Source of the DNA: Streptomyces finlayi
GTDB lineage: Bacteria; Actinomycetota; Actinomycetes; Streptomycetales; Streptomycetaceae
Assembly (NCBI RefSeq): GCF_014216315.1
Contig: NZ_CP045702.1
Location: 2,666,001 to 2,730,000, forward strand
Length of the DNA: 64,000 nt
Direction of reading: 5' to 3'
In this document: positions 33,331 through 41,937 of the stretch, piece by piece
Numbering within the stretch: position 1 is the first letter of the stretch
How the letters are laid out: each line of letters begins with the position of its first letter
Made by a program: the position numbers and the translations under genes
The notes under the pieces: generated by a model
What the model saw: only the letters and a program-made list of their open reading frames with translations
Databases searched by the model: none
Told to the model about the DNA's origin: nothing

Positions 33331-33903
33331 ATGAGCACTCTCACGAACCGCCTGATCGCAGGCACCGCCGTCCTCACCCTGGGCCTGCTCACCACGGGGT
33401 GCGGGGACGAATCCGCCACCGGCGCGGTCCCCGAGGGCTGGGGGAAGCTCACCACCCCGGCCGTCTCGGTCGCCCGCCCCGCCGCCTTCGAGGAAGAGAG
33501 CGGCGCCGAGCGCGGCCAGTACAACGCGGCCGCCGCGCGGCTCACCGAGGACGGCACAACCGTCGGCACGATCACCGTCCAGCTGGACTTCACCCGTGCG
33601 GACACGGCGGAGGAGGCCGCGATCGGCGCGGAGGCCGGGGTCGCGCTCGGCGCCAGACTGAAGAAGCAGTCGGACGTCGAGGTCCACGGCCCGCAGGCGG
33701 TGCGGCACGCCAAGCGCGTGGACTTCACGTTCACCTCGGGCGGGGACGCCGGGACCCCGGCGAAGGGCACGCGGGTCGCGGGTGTGATCATCACCGGTCT
33801 CGACTCGCAGAAGAAGACCTACGCGGTCCGGATCGACGCGGCCGAGGGACGTCTGTCCGCGTCCGACCTGGACCGGATCATCGAAAGCATCACGGTGAAG
33901 TAG
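33331..33903 (+). CDS. Lipoprotein downstream of the prepilin-like protein
   Basis: 190 aa from ATG 33331 with AGGAG upstream, 22 bp after the previous stop. Lipobox L-T-T-G-C (Cys25). The mature domain (VPEGWGKLTTPAVSVARPAA, GTITVQLDFTRADTAEEAAI, TYAVRIDAAEGRLSASDLDR followed by IIESITVK) resembles the LpqN/PsbP-like fold in outline. As the second gene of the operon it may help fold or hold the upstream protein at the membrane surface. Confidence 0.78.
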   Translation: MSTLTNRLIAGTAVLTLGLLTTGCGDESATGAVPEGWGKLTTPAVSVARPAAFEEESGAERGQYNAAAARLTEDGTTVGTITVQLDFTRADTAEEAAIGAEAGVALGARLKKQSDVEVHGPQAVRHAKRVDFTFTSGGDAGTPAKGTRVAGVIITGLDSQKKTYAVRIDAAEGRLSASDLDRIIESITVK

Positions 33904-33933
33904 CCCGTGACACCGACACGGGAGTGGACGAAC

Positions 33934-34380
33934 ATGACGCGCTACACCTACCCCGGGACCCCCACCCGCCGGGACGACGGGCCCGGGGCGGTGGTCTTCG
34001 CGCTGGCCCGCGCCTGGGCCGCCGGCATCATCGTGCTGATCGTCACCGAGTACGTCCAGGCCTCCGTCGTGTACGAGCACGTGGCGACGCCCGGACGCAT
34101 GGAGACGTTCGGCGGGCGCATGCTGCTGATCCACATACCCAACGTGGTGTGCCTGGCCCTCGCGGCGTGGGCGGCCGCCCGGGTGCACCGCGAGCCCTTC
34201 CGCCACTCGCTGCCGCAGCATCTGGCCGCGACGGTCTGCGTGCCGGTCGTGGCGCAGCTGCTCAACATGGCGGTGCAGTGGGAGGAGATGGCGGCCGAAG
34301 GACTGTTCATGTCAAACGTGGTGGCCGCCGTGGCGTGCGTGGCGGGGTACGCGGCGGACCAGTTGCAGGACGACACCTGA
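33934..34380 (+). CDS. Small integral membrane protein
   Basis: 148 aa from ATG 33934 (CGGGAGTGG upstream); an upstream GTG at 33907 is possible but weaker. Four membrane helices are likely (VVFALARAWAAGIIVLIVTE, MLLIHIPNVVCLALAAWAA, LAATVCVPVVAQLLNMAV, LFMSNVVAAVACVAGYAAD). It is probably co-transcribed with the two genes before it. Function unknown. Confidence 0.72.
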   Translation: MTRYTYPGTPTRRDDGPGAVVFALARAWAAGIIVLIVTEYVQASVVYEHVATPGRMETFGGRMLLIHIPNVVCLALAAWAAARVHREPFRHSLPQHLAATVCVPVVAQLLNMAVQWEEMAAEGLFMSNVVAAVACVAGYAADQLQDDT

Positions 34381-34430
34381 TCCAGGTCACGCCGTACGGG
34401 GCGGAAACGGACGAGTCGCGGTCAGAGGTC

Positions 34431-34456
34431 TTGACAACTCAATTGGTCTGGACCAG
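34431..34456 (+). promoter_or_regulatory. Chitinase promoter with DasR-responsive element (dre)
   Basis: TTGACA (34431-34436) is a consensus -35 box. AATTGGTCTGGACCAG (34441-34456) matches the dre consensus (ACTGGTCTAGACCACT type) with the GGTCT/GACC palindrome intact and covers the spacer, so repressor binding would block polymerase. DasR releases such sites when glucosamine-6-phosphate appears, which fits a chitinase gene 64 bp downstream. Confidence 0.85.
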
Positions 34457-34519
34457 CTTATGGGCCAACGGTGGCCACCGCACACTCCGCCAGCCCCCCA
34501 ACTCCCCACGGAGGCACCA

Positions 34520-36244
34520 GTGGAACGCTCCGCAGGCAGCAGACGCCGCAGGCGTCGCACCCGGCCCGTCCTCGGCATCGTCACGGCCGCCCTCGCGGCC
34601 GGGGCCCTGACGGCCACCGGCCTCGTCAGCACCGCGGAAGCGGCCGACGTCAACGTCGCCAAGAACGCCGGCTTCGAATCCGGCCTCGCCAACTGGACGT
34701 GCTCCACGGGCAGCGGCTCCACGGTGTCCTCCCCCGTGCACGGCGGCGCCTCCGCCCTCAAGGCCACCCCGGCAGGCCAGGACAACGCCCGGTGCACGCA
34801 GACCGTCGCCGTGAAGCCAGGCTCGACGTACACGCTCAGCGCCTGGGTCCAGGGCGGGTACGCCTACCTCGGCGCCACCGGGACCGGCACGACCGACGTC
34901 TCCACCTGGACGCCGGACACCGGCAGCTGGAAGCAGCTGACGACCAGCTTCCGTACGGGCCCGAGCACCACATCCGTCACCGTCTACACCCACGGCTGGT
35001 ACGGACAGGCCGCCTACTTCGCCGATGACGTCTCCGTCACCGGCCCCGACGGCGGAGGGGGCACCGACCCCGGCCCGCAGATCCCGGCCGCGCCCGCCGG
35101 GCTCACCGCCGGTACGGCGACGGCGTCCTCCGTACCCCTGACCTGGAACGCGGTCTCCGGCGCGACCGGCTACACCGTCTACCGGGACGGGACGAAGGCC
35201 ACCACCTCCACCGGGACCTCGGCAACAGTCACCGGCCTGGCCGCCGACACGGCGTACCAGTTCGCGGTGAGCGCCACCAACGCGGCGGGTGAGTCGGTCA
35301 GGTCCGCCACGATCAGCGCCCGCACGGCGAAGACCGGCGACCCGGGTCCGGTGACCTCGGTACCGAAGCACGCGGTGACCGGGTACTGGCAGAACTTCAA
35401 CAACGGCGCGGCCGTCCAGAAGCTCAGCGACGTGCCCGCGAACTACGACATCATCGCGGTCTCCTTCGCCGACGCCACGGCGACCCCGGGCGCCGTCACC
35501 TTCAACCTCGACACGGCCGGTCTGAACGGCTACACCGTCGCCCAGTTCAAGGCCGACATCAAGGCCAAGCAGGCGGCCGGCAAGAACGTCATCATCTCCG
35601 TCGGCGGCGAGAAGGGCACCGTCGCGGTCAACAGCGACGCCTCCGCCACGGCCTTCTCGGACTCCCTCTACACGCTCATCCAGGAGTACGGCTTCAACGG
35701 CGTCGACATCGACCTGGAGAACGGCCTCAACTCCACGTACATGACGAAGGCCCTGCGCGCCCTGTCCGCGAAGGCCGGCACCGGTCTCGTCATCACGATG
35801 GCACCGCAGACGATCGACATGCAGTCGACGTCCGGTGAGTACTTCAGGACGGCGCTCAACATCAAGGACATCCTGACCGTCGTCAACATGCAGTACTACA
35901 ACAGCGGTTCGATGCTCGGCTGCGACGGCAAGGTCTACTCGCAGGGCTCGGTGGACTTCCTCACCGCGCTCGCCTGCATCCAGCTGGAGGGCGGCCTCGA
36001 CCCCTCGCAGGTCGGCCTCGGAGTCCCGGCGTCCACCCGGGGCGCGGGCAGCGGTTACGTCTCCCCGTCCATCGTGAACGCCGCCCTGGACTGCCTGACG
36101 AAGGGAACTGGCTGCGGCTCGTTCAAGCCGTCGAAGACCTACCCGACCCTGCGCGGCGCGATGACCTGGTCCACGAACTGGGACGCCACGGCGGGCAACG
36201 CCTGGTCGAACGCGGTGGGCCCGCACGTGCACGGTCTGCCGTAA
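34520..36244 (+). CDS. Secreted GH18 chitinase with N-terminal CBM and fibronectin III domain
   Basis: 574 aa from GTG 34520 with CGGAGG upstream. Arg-rich signal peptide ending near A-E-A (40); carbohydrate-binding module of the CBM4/9/16 kind (42-175, VNVAKNAGFESGLANWTCST); fibronectin III domain (188-268); GH18 barrel (283-574). The GH18 signature is NGVDIDLE with catalytic acid E399; SxGG (SVGG, 359-362) and MQYYN (456-460) complete the active site. It cuts chitin outside the cell. Regulation by DasR is indicated by the site at 34441. Confidence 0.95.
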   Translation: MERSAGSRRRRRRTRPVLGIVTAALAAGALTATGLVSTAEAADVNVAKNAGFESGLANWTCSTGSGSTVSSPVHGGASALKATPAGQDNARCTQTVAVKPGSTYTLSAWVQGGYAYLGATGTGTTDVSTWTPDTGSWKQLTTSFRTGPSTTSVTVYTHGWYGQAAYFADDVSVTGPDGGGGTDPGPQIPAAPAGLTAGTATASSVPLTWNAVSGATGYTVYRDGTKATTSTGTSATVTGLAADTAYQFAVSATNAAGESVRSATISARTAKTGDPGPVTSVPKHAVTGYWQNFNNGAAVQKLSDVPANYDIIAVSFADATATPGAVTFNLDTAGLNGYTVAQFKADIKAKQAAGKNVIISVGGEKGTVAVNSDASATAFSDSLYTLIQEYGFNGVDIDLENGLNSTYMTKALRALSAKAGTGLVITMAPQTIDMQSTSGEYFRTALNIKDILTVVNMQYYNSGSMLGCDGKVYSQGSVDFLTALACIQLEGGLDPSQVGLGVPASTRGAGSGYVSPSIVNAALDCLTKGTGCGSFKPSKTYPTLRGAMTWSTNWDATAGNAWSNAVGPHVHGLP

Positions 36245-36266
36245 CACCCGGCAGGCACCCGTGACC

Positions 36267-36298
36267 AGCAGCGCCGCCGCTCCCCCGGCGGCGCTGCT
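36267..36298. terminator. Chitinase terminator hairpin
   Basis: AGCAGCGCCGCCG (36267-36279) pairs perfectly with CGGCGGCGCTGCT (36286-36298) across a 6-nt loop. It lies between convergent genes and can serve both. Confidence 0.85.
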
Positions 36299-36307
36299 GC
36301 GTGGGGC

Positions 36308-36886
36308 TCAGTAGATTCCGTTGAGGTCCGTTCCCTCAGGGGCGCGGAAGCAGCCGGACACGACGCGCACCTGAATCGACGACTTCCTGGTAGCGGACGG
36401 GTGATTTTGCGCGGGATCGGTGGCGACCCGCAGCTCCGCATTGACCGAGTAGTGCTCCTTCTCGGAGTCCGCGGTCAGTTCCAGAGTCTTGGCGGGGCTG
36501 TTGTTCGGCCCGTACTCGACAATCTTCCAGCCGTACTTGGGCAGATTCTCCTTGAGCCGCGCAAATCCCTCTGTCAGCCTCTCGTCGGAGACTCCGTAGA
36601 GCGACCATGGGTGTCGGGAGGAGAAGAGGTGCTCGGGGTCCTCCTCGCAAGGGGAAACTCCGGCCCCAGGCTTGGTCGTCTCAGCCTCCTTGATCCCGAT
36701 CATGTCGAAGATCTGGCTGGAGACAACCACCGTCTTCTTCCGCGCATCCTCGACGCCGAGTGTGGTGGGCGTGTAGCCGAGGTCGTCCATGTCTTTCGCA
36801 CATCCCGTCGAAACGACTGCCAGAGAGAGGGCGGTGGCAAGCATGCCGGAGGCACGGCGTTGCCTCCTGCGGGTATTGCGGGTCAC
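36308..36886 (-). CDS. Lipoprotein linked to an alpha/beta hydrolase remnant
   Basis: 192 aa from GTG 36886, which overlaps the TGA of the upstream frame (GTGA). The lipobox is V-S-T-G-C (Cys29). The mature part (TVVVSSQIFDMIGIKEAETT; ERLTEGFARLKENLPKYGWK; STRKSS-like SATRKSSIQVRVVSGCFRAP) is a small alpha/beta domain of unknown role. In related loci a hydrolase of the Abhydrolase_8 type precedes such lipoproteins, as here. Confidence 0.78.
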   Translation of the reverse strand: MTRNTRRRQRRASGMLATALSLAVVSTGCAKDMDDLGYTPTTLGVEDARKKTVVVSSQIFDMIGIKEAETTKPGAGVSPCEEDPEHLFSSRHPWSLYGVSDERLTEGFARLKENLPKYGWKIVEYGPNNSPAKTLELTADSEKEHYSVNAELRVATDPAQNHPSATRKSSIQVRVVSGCFRAPEGTDLNGIY

Positions 36887-37622
36887 TGATCGCCTTTCAC
36901 ACGGGAGTACTGTCCAGCCACGACAAGTGCCTGGTTCTTCAGACTCTGGGAGTCGCGGTTCCAGTATTCGCTGTGACCACTGGTGTCCACATCCATCCGA
37001 TGGGCGCCGAACGCCTCATCGGAGGGCACGGTCTGGATATAGCCGGCATTGAAGGGGATGCCGTGGAACTCCTCGACGCCCCATTTGTATCCGCCCAGAC
37101 CGGCGACCTTCCCGCCGGCCGGCACGACGTCGTCCGAAGCGGCCTCGGACCACACGTGGTCCTTACCGACATCGAGGTCGCCCGCGTCGCCGACCATCAT
37201 GCCGGGGCTGCCGGCGACGACGATGTCGTCGGCGGCGAGATCACCCTTGTTCGAGGCGTCACCGACGACGGTCGAGCCGTAGCTGTGCCCGATGACCGTG
37301 GTGTGGCTGGCGTCGGGGCCTCCTTGCACCGTCTCCAGTCCGTCCATGAAGGAGTTCAGTTTGGGCGAACCGTCATAGGCCCACTGCTTCTCCATGGCCT
37401 CGGGAACGATGCTCTGCGGGGCGTCGTACCCGAACCAGGTGATGGTGGAGACGGACTCCCCGCTGGCTTCCGAGTTGGCATCGGCCCAAAGGTTGGTCAT
37501 CCGATTGATGTCGCCGCCGATGGTTTCCAGCTTCGTCTTGGTGCCCGGGACGTACACCGCTGTGTGGTCCGCAATGTCCGGGTTGCCGTTCGCAATGATC
37601 GCGCGGCCGGTTCCCTTCTTTC
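36883..37622 (-). pseudogene. Abhydrolase_8 (DUF1023) alpha/beta hydrolase, N-terminal part lost
   Basis: The frame carries the family core from KGTGRAIIANGNPDIADHTA through VYVPGTKTKLETIGGDINRM, the nucleophile elbow GHSYGST and the C-terminal ADDIVVAGSPGMMVGDAGDL. It can start at GTG 37557, but homology plainly runs upstream of that codon to about 37622 and then stops; the large N-terminal region (some 300 residues in relatives) is absent and the NRAMP gene ends only 45 bp away. I read this as a deletion that removed the 5' half. A shortened enzyme could still be made because the Ser motif is intact. Confidence 0.72.
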
Positions 37623-37666
37623 TCTGCCAGCGGGTCCGGCACGCTGGTCCGAGGGCGGCCTCCGCA

Positions 37667-38980
37667 TCACCACGGCAGGTCGCGCACCTGCTGTACGCAC
37701 AGCACGAGGAACAGCAGTCCCGCCAAGGCCAGCATCCCGTTGCTCAGCCAGCCGTTGCGCCACTCGCGGGGCGTACGGGCGGAGTTGAGCAGCCAGATCA
37801 GCGTCAGGGCGAGGAACGGCATGAAGAAGGCGCCGAGCACCCCGTAGACGATGACCAGGCCGAACGGCTCGTCCAGCCACAGCAGCGCCATCGGCGGGAA
37901 GGTCAGCCACAGGACATACGCGCGGAAGGGCACCGACCTCTCCTGCCGGGCGATCTGCGGGCCGCCCGGCTCGTCCGCCGCACCGGCACCGCCCGCTGCC
38001 CGCTCGGCACGGATGCGCTCGACGAAGTCGGCGAACATCAGGCTCACGCCGTGCCACACGCCGATCAGCGACGAGAACGACGTGGCGAAGAAGCCGACCA
38101 GGAACAGCTTCGCGGTGACCGCGCCGAAGCGGTCCTCCAGGATCTGCCCGAGGTCGATCAGGCCGCGGTCACCCTTGGTCAGGGCCAGCTGCGAGGAGTG
38201 CAGCAGCTCGGCACCGACGACCAGCATGGCGACGACGAAGATACCGGTGGTGATGTAGGCGACCCGGTTGTCGAGGCGCATCACCTTCATCCAGGAGGAG
38301 TTGTTCCACCCCTTGGCGTTCACCCAGTACCCGTACGCGGCCATGGTGATCGTGCCGCCGACCCCGCCGATCAGCCCGAGCGTGTAGATCAGCGAGCCGT
38401 CGGGGAGCACCGGAGCGAGCCCGGCGATGGATGCGCCGACGTCCGGTCCCACCCGCAGAGCCACGTAGACGACGACCACGAACATCACGCCGACCAGGAC
38501 CGTCATGACCTTCTCGAAGACGGCGTACTGGTTGAACCAGACGAAGACCAGGCCGATCAGACCCGTGATGATCGCCCAGGTCTTCAGCCCCGGGCCGTCC
38601 GGGAAGAGCGCCACGATGGGCAGGGCGCTGGACGACATGGCCGTCGCGCCGTACACGAACCCCCAGATGACGACGTACACCGCGAAGTAGACGGTGGTCC
38701 ACGATCCGAGGGTGCGCCAGCCCTCGAAGAGGGTCCGGCCGGTGGCGAGGTGCCACCGGCCGGCCGCTTCGGCGAGGGAGATCTTGACGAGGCAGCCGAT
38801 CACGGCCGCCCACATGAGGGTGTATCCGAACTTGCTGCCCGCGATCAGCGTCGCGACCAGGTCCCCGGCTCCGACACCGGTTGCGGCGACGACGATGCCC
38901 GGTCCGATGTACTTCCAACTCGACTTGCGCGGTCGGGAGTCGATCTCCCCTGTCCCTGTGGTTCCGCTGATCTCCGCCAT
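37667..38980 (-). CDS. NRAMP-family divalent metal transporter
   Basis: 437 aa from ATG 38980 (an upstream ATG at 39016 is possible). About 11 membrane helices. The first helix reads GPGIVVAATGVGAGDLVATL, where DPGN of canonical NRAMP is replaced by GAGD, and a later helix has GVWHGVSLMFADFVERIRAE. The changed metal-site motif resembles the divergent actinobacterial branch, so the ion (Mn, Fe or other) is uncertain. Stands alone. Confidence 0.88.
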   Translation of the reverse strand: MAEISGTTGTGEIDSRPRKSSWKYIGPGIVVAATGVGAGDLVATLIAGSKFGYTLMWAAVIGCLVKISLAEAAGRWHLATGRTLFEGWRTLGSWTTVYFAVYVVIWGFVYGATAMSSSALPIVALFPDGPGLKTWAIITGLIGLVFVWFNQYAVFEKVMTVLVGVMFVVVVYVALRVGPDVGASIAGLAPVLPDGSLIYTLGLIGGVGGTITMAAYGYWVNAKGWNNSSWMKVMRLDNRVAYITTGIFVVAMLVVGAELLHSSQLALTKGDRGLIDLGQILEDRFGAVTAKLFLVGFFATSFSSLIGVWHGVSLMFADFVERIRAERAAGGAGAADEPGGPQIARQERSVPFRAYVLWLTFPPMALLWLDEPFGLVIVYGVLGAFFMPFLALTLIWLLNSARTPREWRNGWLSNGMLALAGLLFLVLCVQQVRDLPW

Positions 38981-39198
38981 GTCGATCAAAGAAGCGCAAA
39001 GAGATCGATCGCACAAGGGAGTGGGAGCGGACCCCGCCGGATCTCCAGGCAGTCCGCCCTGGGCATGCCCTGGGCCCTGTCCGGCGGATCACGGGAGAAG
39101 CCACTTCTTCAGCTGACCGCGAGGGCTCCAAGCGTCTGCTGGAGATGAGGCCCGCCTGAGAGGATGGCGCGGACCATCACACGAATTAGGGGTAAAGC

Positions 39199-39387
39199 AT
39201 GCTCGTGCTCATATTGTCGGTCGTCGTTCTGCTCGTCATCGGCGGTTGCGTCTGCGTCTTCTGGGCGGCCCGGGGCGACGCCCCTCGCTGGGCACGTGGT
39301 CTGGCCAGGGCGACGCTGCTCGGCAGTGATCTGGCCCGCAGCGCGAGCCGGAACTCCCGCTCACGGCAGAGCGGCGGAGACGAGTAG
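39199..39387 (+). CDS. Small single-pass membrane protein
   Basis: 62 aa from ATG 39199 with AGGGG upstream. One hydrophobic helix at the N-terminus (MLVLILSVVVLLVIGGCVCV) is followed by a basic Arg/Ser-rich tail. The clear ribosome site supports it. Function unknown. Confidence 0.65.
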   Translation: MLVLILSVVVLLVIGGCVCVFWAARGDAPRWARGLARATLLGSDLARSASRNSRSRQSGGDE

Positions 39388-39402
39388 GCACCGTTCGGCG
39401 CA

Positions 39403-39830
39403 TCACGGCCGAAGCCATAACCGGATCGTTGCTGCGGTGACGGTGCCGTGAAAGACCTAGGCCCGCTTGTCATAACGGGTCGCGACCGCGCGGGAGTTCT
39501 TGAGTCGGTTGATGGTCCGCTCGACTTCGTTGCGGCGCCGGTAGCGGGCGCCGTCGAACCCGGCGGGTCTGCCGCCCGCGCTGCCTTGCGCCGGCGATTG
39601 GCCCGCTGATCCTTCGGTTCCGGGATGGTGTGTCCGATGCGGCGTCTTCGCAGGTAGTGGCGGTTGCGGCAGGAGCTGTACGCCTTGTCGCCGCTGACGT
39701 GATCCGGTCGGGTCCGGGGGCGTCCGCCCAGCGGCCGGGGAACCCGGATCCGGTCCAGAACTTCGGTCAACTGCGGAGCGCCGCCCCACCGGCCCGGCGT
39801 GATCAGGAGTCCAGAAGCGACCACTCTCGA
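39403..39830 (-). pseudogene. IS5-family transposase remnant
   Basis: The minus strand shows LLITPGRWGGAPQLTEVLDR, RPRTRPDHVSGDKAYSS and IGHTIPEPKDQRANRRR in one frame, then, after a shift, GGRPAGFDGARYRRRNEVER followed by TINRLKNSRAVATRYDKRA in another. A TAG at 39462-39464 replaces the expected Tyr codon, after which VFHGTVTAA continues to 39403. The N-terminal half is missing. It thus carries a frameshift, a nonsense codon and a 5' deletion. Confidence 0.85.
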
Positions 39831-39906
39831 TTCGTCAGATCCCCGCGCCCCATAACCGATACAACTATCAACCGGTCGGAAGGTCACATGATCAGCCGGA
39901 CAGTGC

Positions 39907-41382
39907 CTAGATCACCAGACTGAGCAGCGCCGCGACCACGAAGCCGGCGACGGACAGGACCGTTTCCAGGACCGTCCACGACTTCAGGGTGTCGCGCTCC
40001 GAGATGCCGAAGTACTTCGCGACCATCCAGAAGCCGCCGTCGTTGACGTGCGAGGCGAAGATCGAGCCCGCCGAGATCGCCATGATGATCAGGGCGAGGT
40101 GCGCCTGCGACATGTCCTGGCCCTCGACCAGGGGCACGACGATGCCGGCCGTCGTCACGATCGCGACCGTCGCCGAGCCCTGCGCGACACGCAGCACGAC
40201 GGAGATCAGCCAGGCCAGCAGGATGACCGGGAGGCCGACGTCGTTGAAGGTGTCGGCGAGGGCGTCCGCGATGCCGCTGCCCTTGAGCACGGCGCCGAAG
40301 ATGCCGCCCGCGCCGACGACGAGCAGGATGTTGCCGACCGGCTTCAGCGAGGACGTGGAGACCGATTCGAGGGACTTGCGGGACCAGCCGCGCCTGATGC
40401 CCAGCACGTAGTACGCCAGCAGCAGCGCGATCGTCAGGGCGACGAAGGGGTTGCCGAAGAACTCGATGACCGAGCGCGGGGTGGAGGGGTCCAGCGCGAT
40501 GGAGGAGAAGGTGGCGGCGAGGATCAGCACGAGCGGGGTGCCGATGATCGCGAGTACGGTACCGAGCCCGACCGGGTCCTCGCGCGGGGTGACCCCGGCG
40601 GCCCGCTGCTCGGCGGCGACGGCGGCCTTGGCCTCGGCGGCTGCCTCGACCATGTCCTGCGGTACGTCGACGAAGATCCGCTTGCCGATCCAGGCGGCGT
40701 ACACCCAGGCGGCGAGGACGGACGGGATGCCGACGACGGCGCCCATCAGGATGACCCAGCCGAGCGAGACGTTGAACAGTCCGGCGGCGGCGACCGGGCC
40801 GGGGTGCGGCGGCAGGAACGCGTGCGTCATCGAGAGGCCGGCCAGCAGTGGCATCGCGTACAGCAGGATCGATTTGCCCGAGCGCTTGGCGGCGGCGTAC
40901 ACGATCGGTGCGAGGACGAAGATGCCGACGTCGAAGAAGACCGGGATGCCGAAGATCAGGCCGGTGAGCCCCATGGCGAGCGGGGCCCGCTTCTCACCGA
41001 AGAGGTTCAGCAGGCGGGTGCTCAGCACCTCGGCGCCGCCGGAGACTTCGAGGATCGCGCCGAGCATCGTGCCCAGGCCGATGATGATCGCGACATGGCC
41101 GAGGATGCCGCCCATGCCCGATTCGATGACGGAGACGGCGGCGGACTTCTGCACCGTGCCGAAGAGTTCGGTGACGGAGAGGCCCGCGCCCAGGCCGACG
41201 GCTATGGAGACCGCAAGCAGGGCGACGAACGGCTGAAGCCTGGCCTTGATGATCAGGAACAGGAGGAGGGCGATACCGAGGGCGGCGACGGTGAGCAGTC
41301 CGGCGGTGCCGTCGATCAGCAGGAGGAGTCCACCGGTGCGGGGTGGTGTCTCGGCCGGCGGCGCGGTGGCGGCGAGCAGCAT
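39907..41382 (-). CDS. GntP-family permease
   Basis: 491 aa, start ATG 41382 with GGAG upstream. 12-14 membrane helices; the family signature is seen in GMGGILGHVAIIIGLGTMLG, FGIPVFFDVGIFVLAPIVYA, THAFLPPHPGPVAAAG and SHVNDGGFWMVAKYFGISER. The family imports gluconate and similar acids with protons; here the cluster context (D-amino-acid deaminase, RidA) suggests a D-amino acid such as D-serine, as for DsdX. The substrate is inferred. Confidence 0.92.
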   Translation of the reverse strand: MLLAATAPPAETPPRTGGLLLLIDGTAGLLTVAALGIALLLFLIIKARLQPFVALLAVSIAVGLGAGLSVTELFGTVQKSAAVSVIESGMGGILGHVAIIIGLGTMLGAILEVSGGAEVLSTRLLNLFGEKRAPLAMGLTGLIFGIPVFFDVGIFVLAPIVYAAAKRSGKSILLYAMPLLAGLSMTHAFLPPHPGPVAAAGLFNVSLGWVILMGAVVGIPSVLAAWVYAAWIGKRIFVDVPQDMVEAAAEAKAAVAAEQRAAGVTPREDPVGLGTVLAIIGTPLVLILAATFSSIALDPSTPRSVIEFFGNPFVALTIALLLAYYVLGIRRGWSRKSLESVSTSSLKPVGNILLVVGAGGIFGAVLKGSGIADALADTFNDVGLPVILLAWLISVVLRVAQGSATVAIVTTAGIVVPLVEGQDMSQAHLALIIMAISAGSIFASHVNDGGFWMVAKYFGISERDTLKSWTVLETVLSVAGFVVAALLSLVI

Positions 41383-41520
41383 GGGTAACTCCGTGGGGAC
41401 AGGGGGCTTTCGGGCAGGGGGGAGCGCGGCACGGCGCCCCCGTGGTGCGGGGCGCCGCGCCGTGGCGGCGGGGTGGTGCGGTGATACGGAGACGCAAGGG
41501 GTTCTGCGGTGCCGGCAGGA

Positions 41521-41931
41521 TCAGCCGAGGACCGCGAGCGCGTCGATCTCGATGAGCAGACCCTCGGGGAGACCGACGTAGACGGTCGTACGGGCGGCGG
41601 GGGCCGCCTTGAGGTCCTGCTCGCCGAAGTAGGAGTTGTAGATCTCGTTCATCTCGGCGAAGTGGTCCACGTCGGTGAGGTAGACGCGCATCATCATCAC
41701 GTCGTCCCAGCTCGCGCCGCCCTCCTCCAGGATCGCCTTGACGTTCGCGAAGGTCTGGAGGGTCTGCTCGCGGAGGGTCGGGCCGGCGGCGGTGGGCGCC
41801 TGACCCTCCACGGCGGGCAGGAAGCCGACCTGGCCCGCGACCTGGAGGATGTTCCCCTTCCTCACGCCGTGCGAGAACTTCGCGGGCGGGGCGGTGTGGG
41901 TGCTCGGGGTGAGCGCGGTCTTCTCGGTCAT
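41521..41931 (-). CDS. RidA family protein (enamine/imine deaminase)
   Basis: 136 aa from ATG 41931, 6 bp after the IclR stop. Typical core: NILQVAGQVGFLPA, QTLQTFANVKAILEEGGASW followed by DDVMMMRVYLTDVDHF, NEIYNSYFGEQDLKAAPAAR (substrate Arg in PAART) and a C-terminal LLIEIDALAVLG. It hydrolyses reactive enamines made by PLP-dependent deaminases, which fits the deaminase encoded at 44138. Confidence 0.93.
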   Translation of the reverse strand: MTEKTALTPSTHTAPPAKFSHGVRKGNILQVAGQVGFLPAVEGQAPTAAGPTLREQTLQTFANVKAILEEGGASWDDVMMMRVYLTDVDHFAEMNEIYNSYFGEQDLKAAPAARTTVYVGLPEGLLIEIDALAVLG

Positions 41932-41937
41932 GGTGGT

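Noticed and set aside
40048..41388. A 446-codon plus-strand frame opposite the GntP permease gene
   Set aside because: Highly charged, repetitive Asp/Gly/Arg sequence typical of an antisense shadow; the permease on the other strand is unmistakable.
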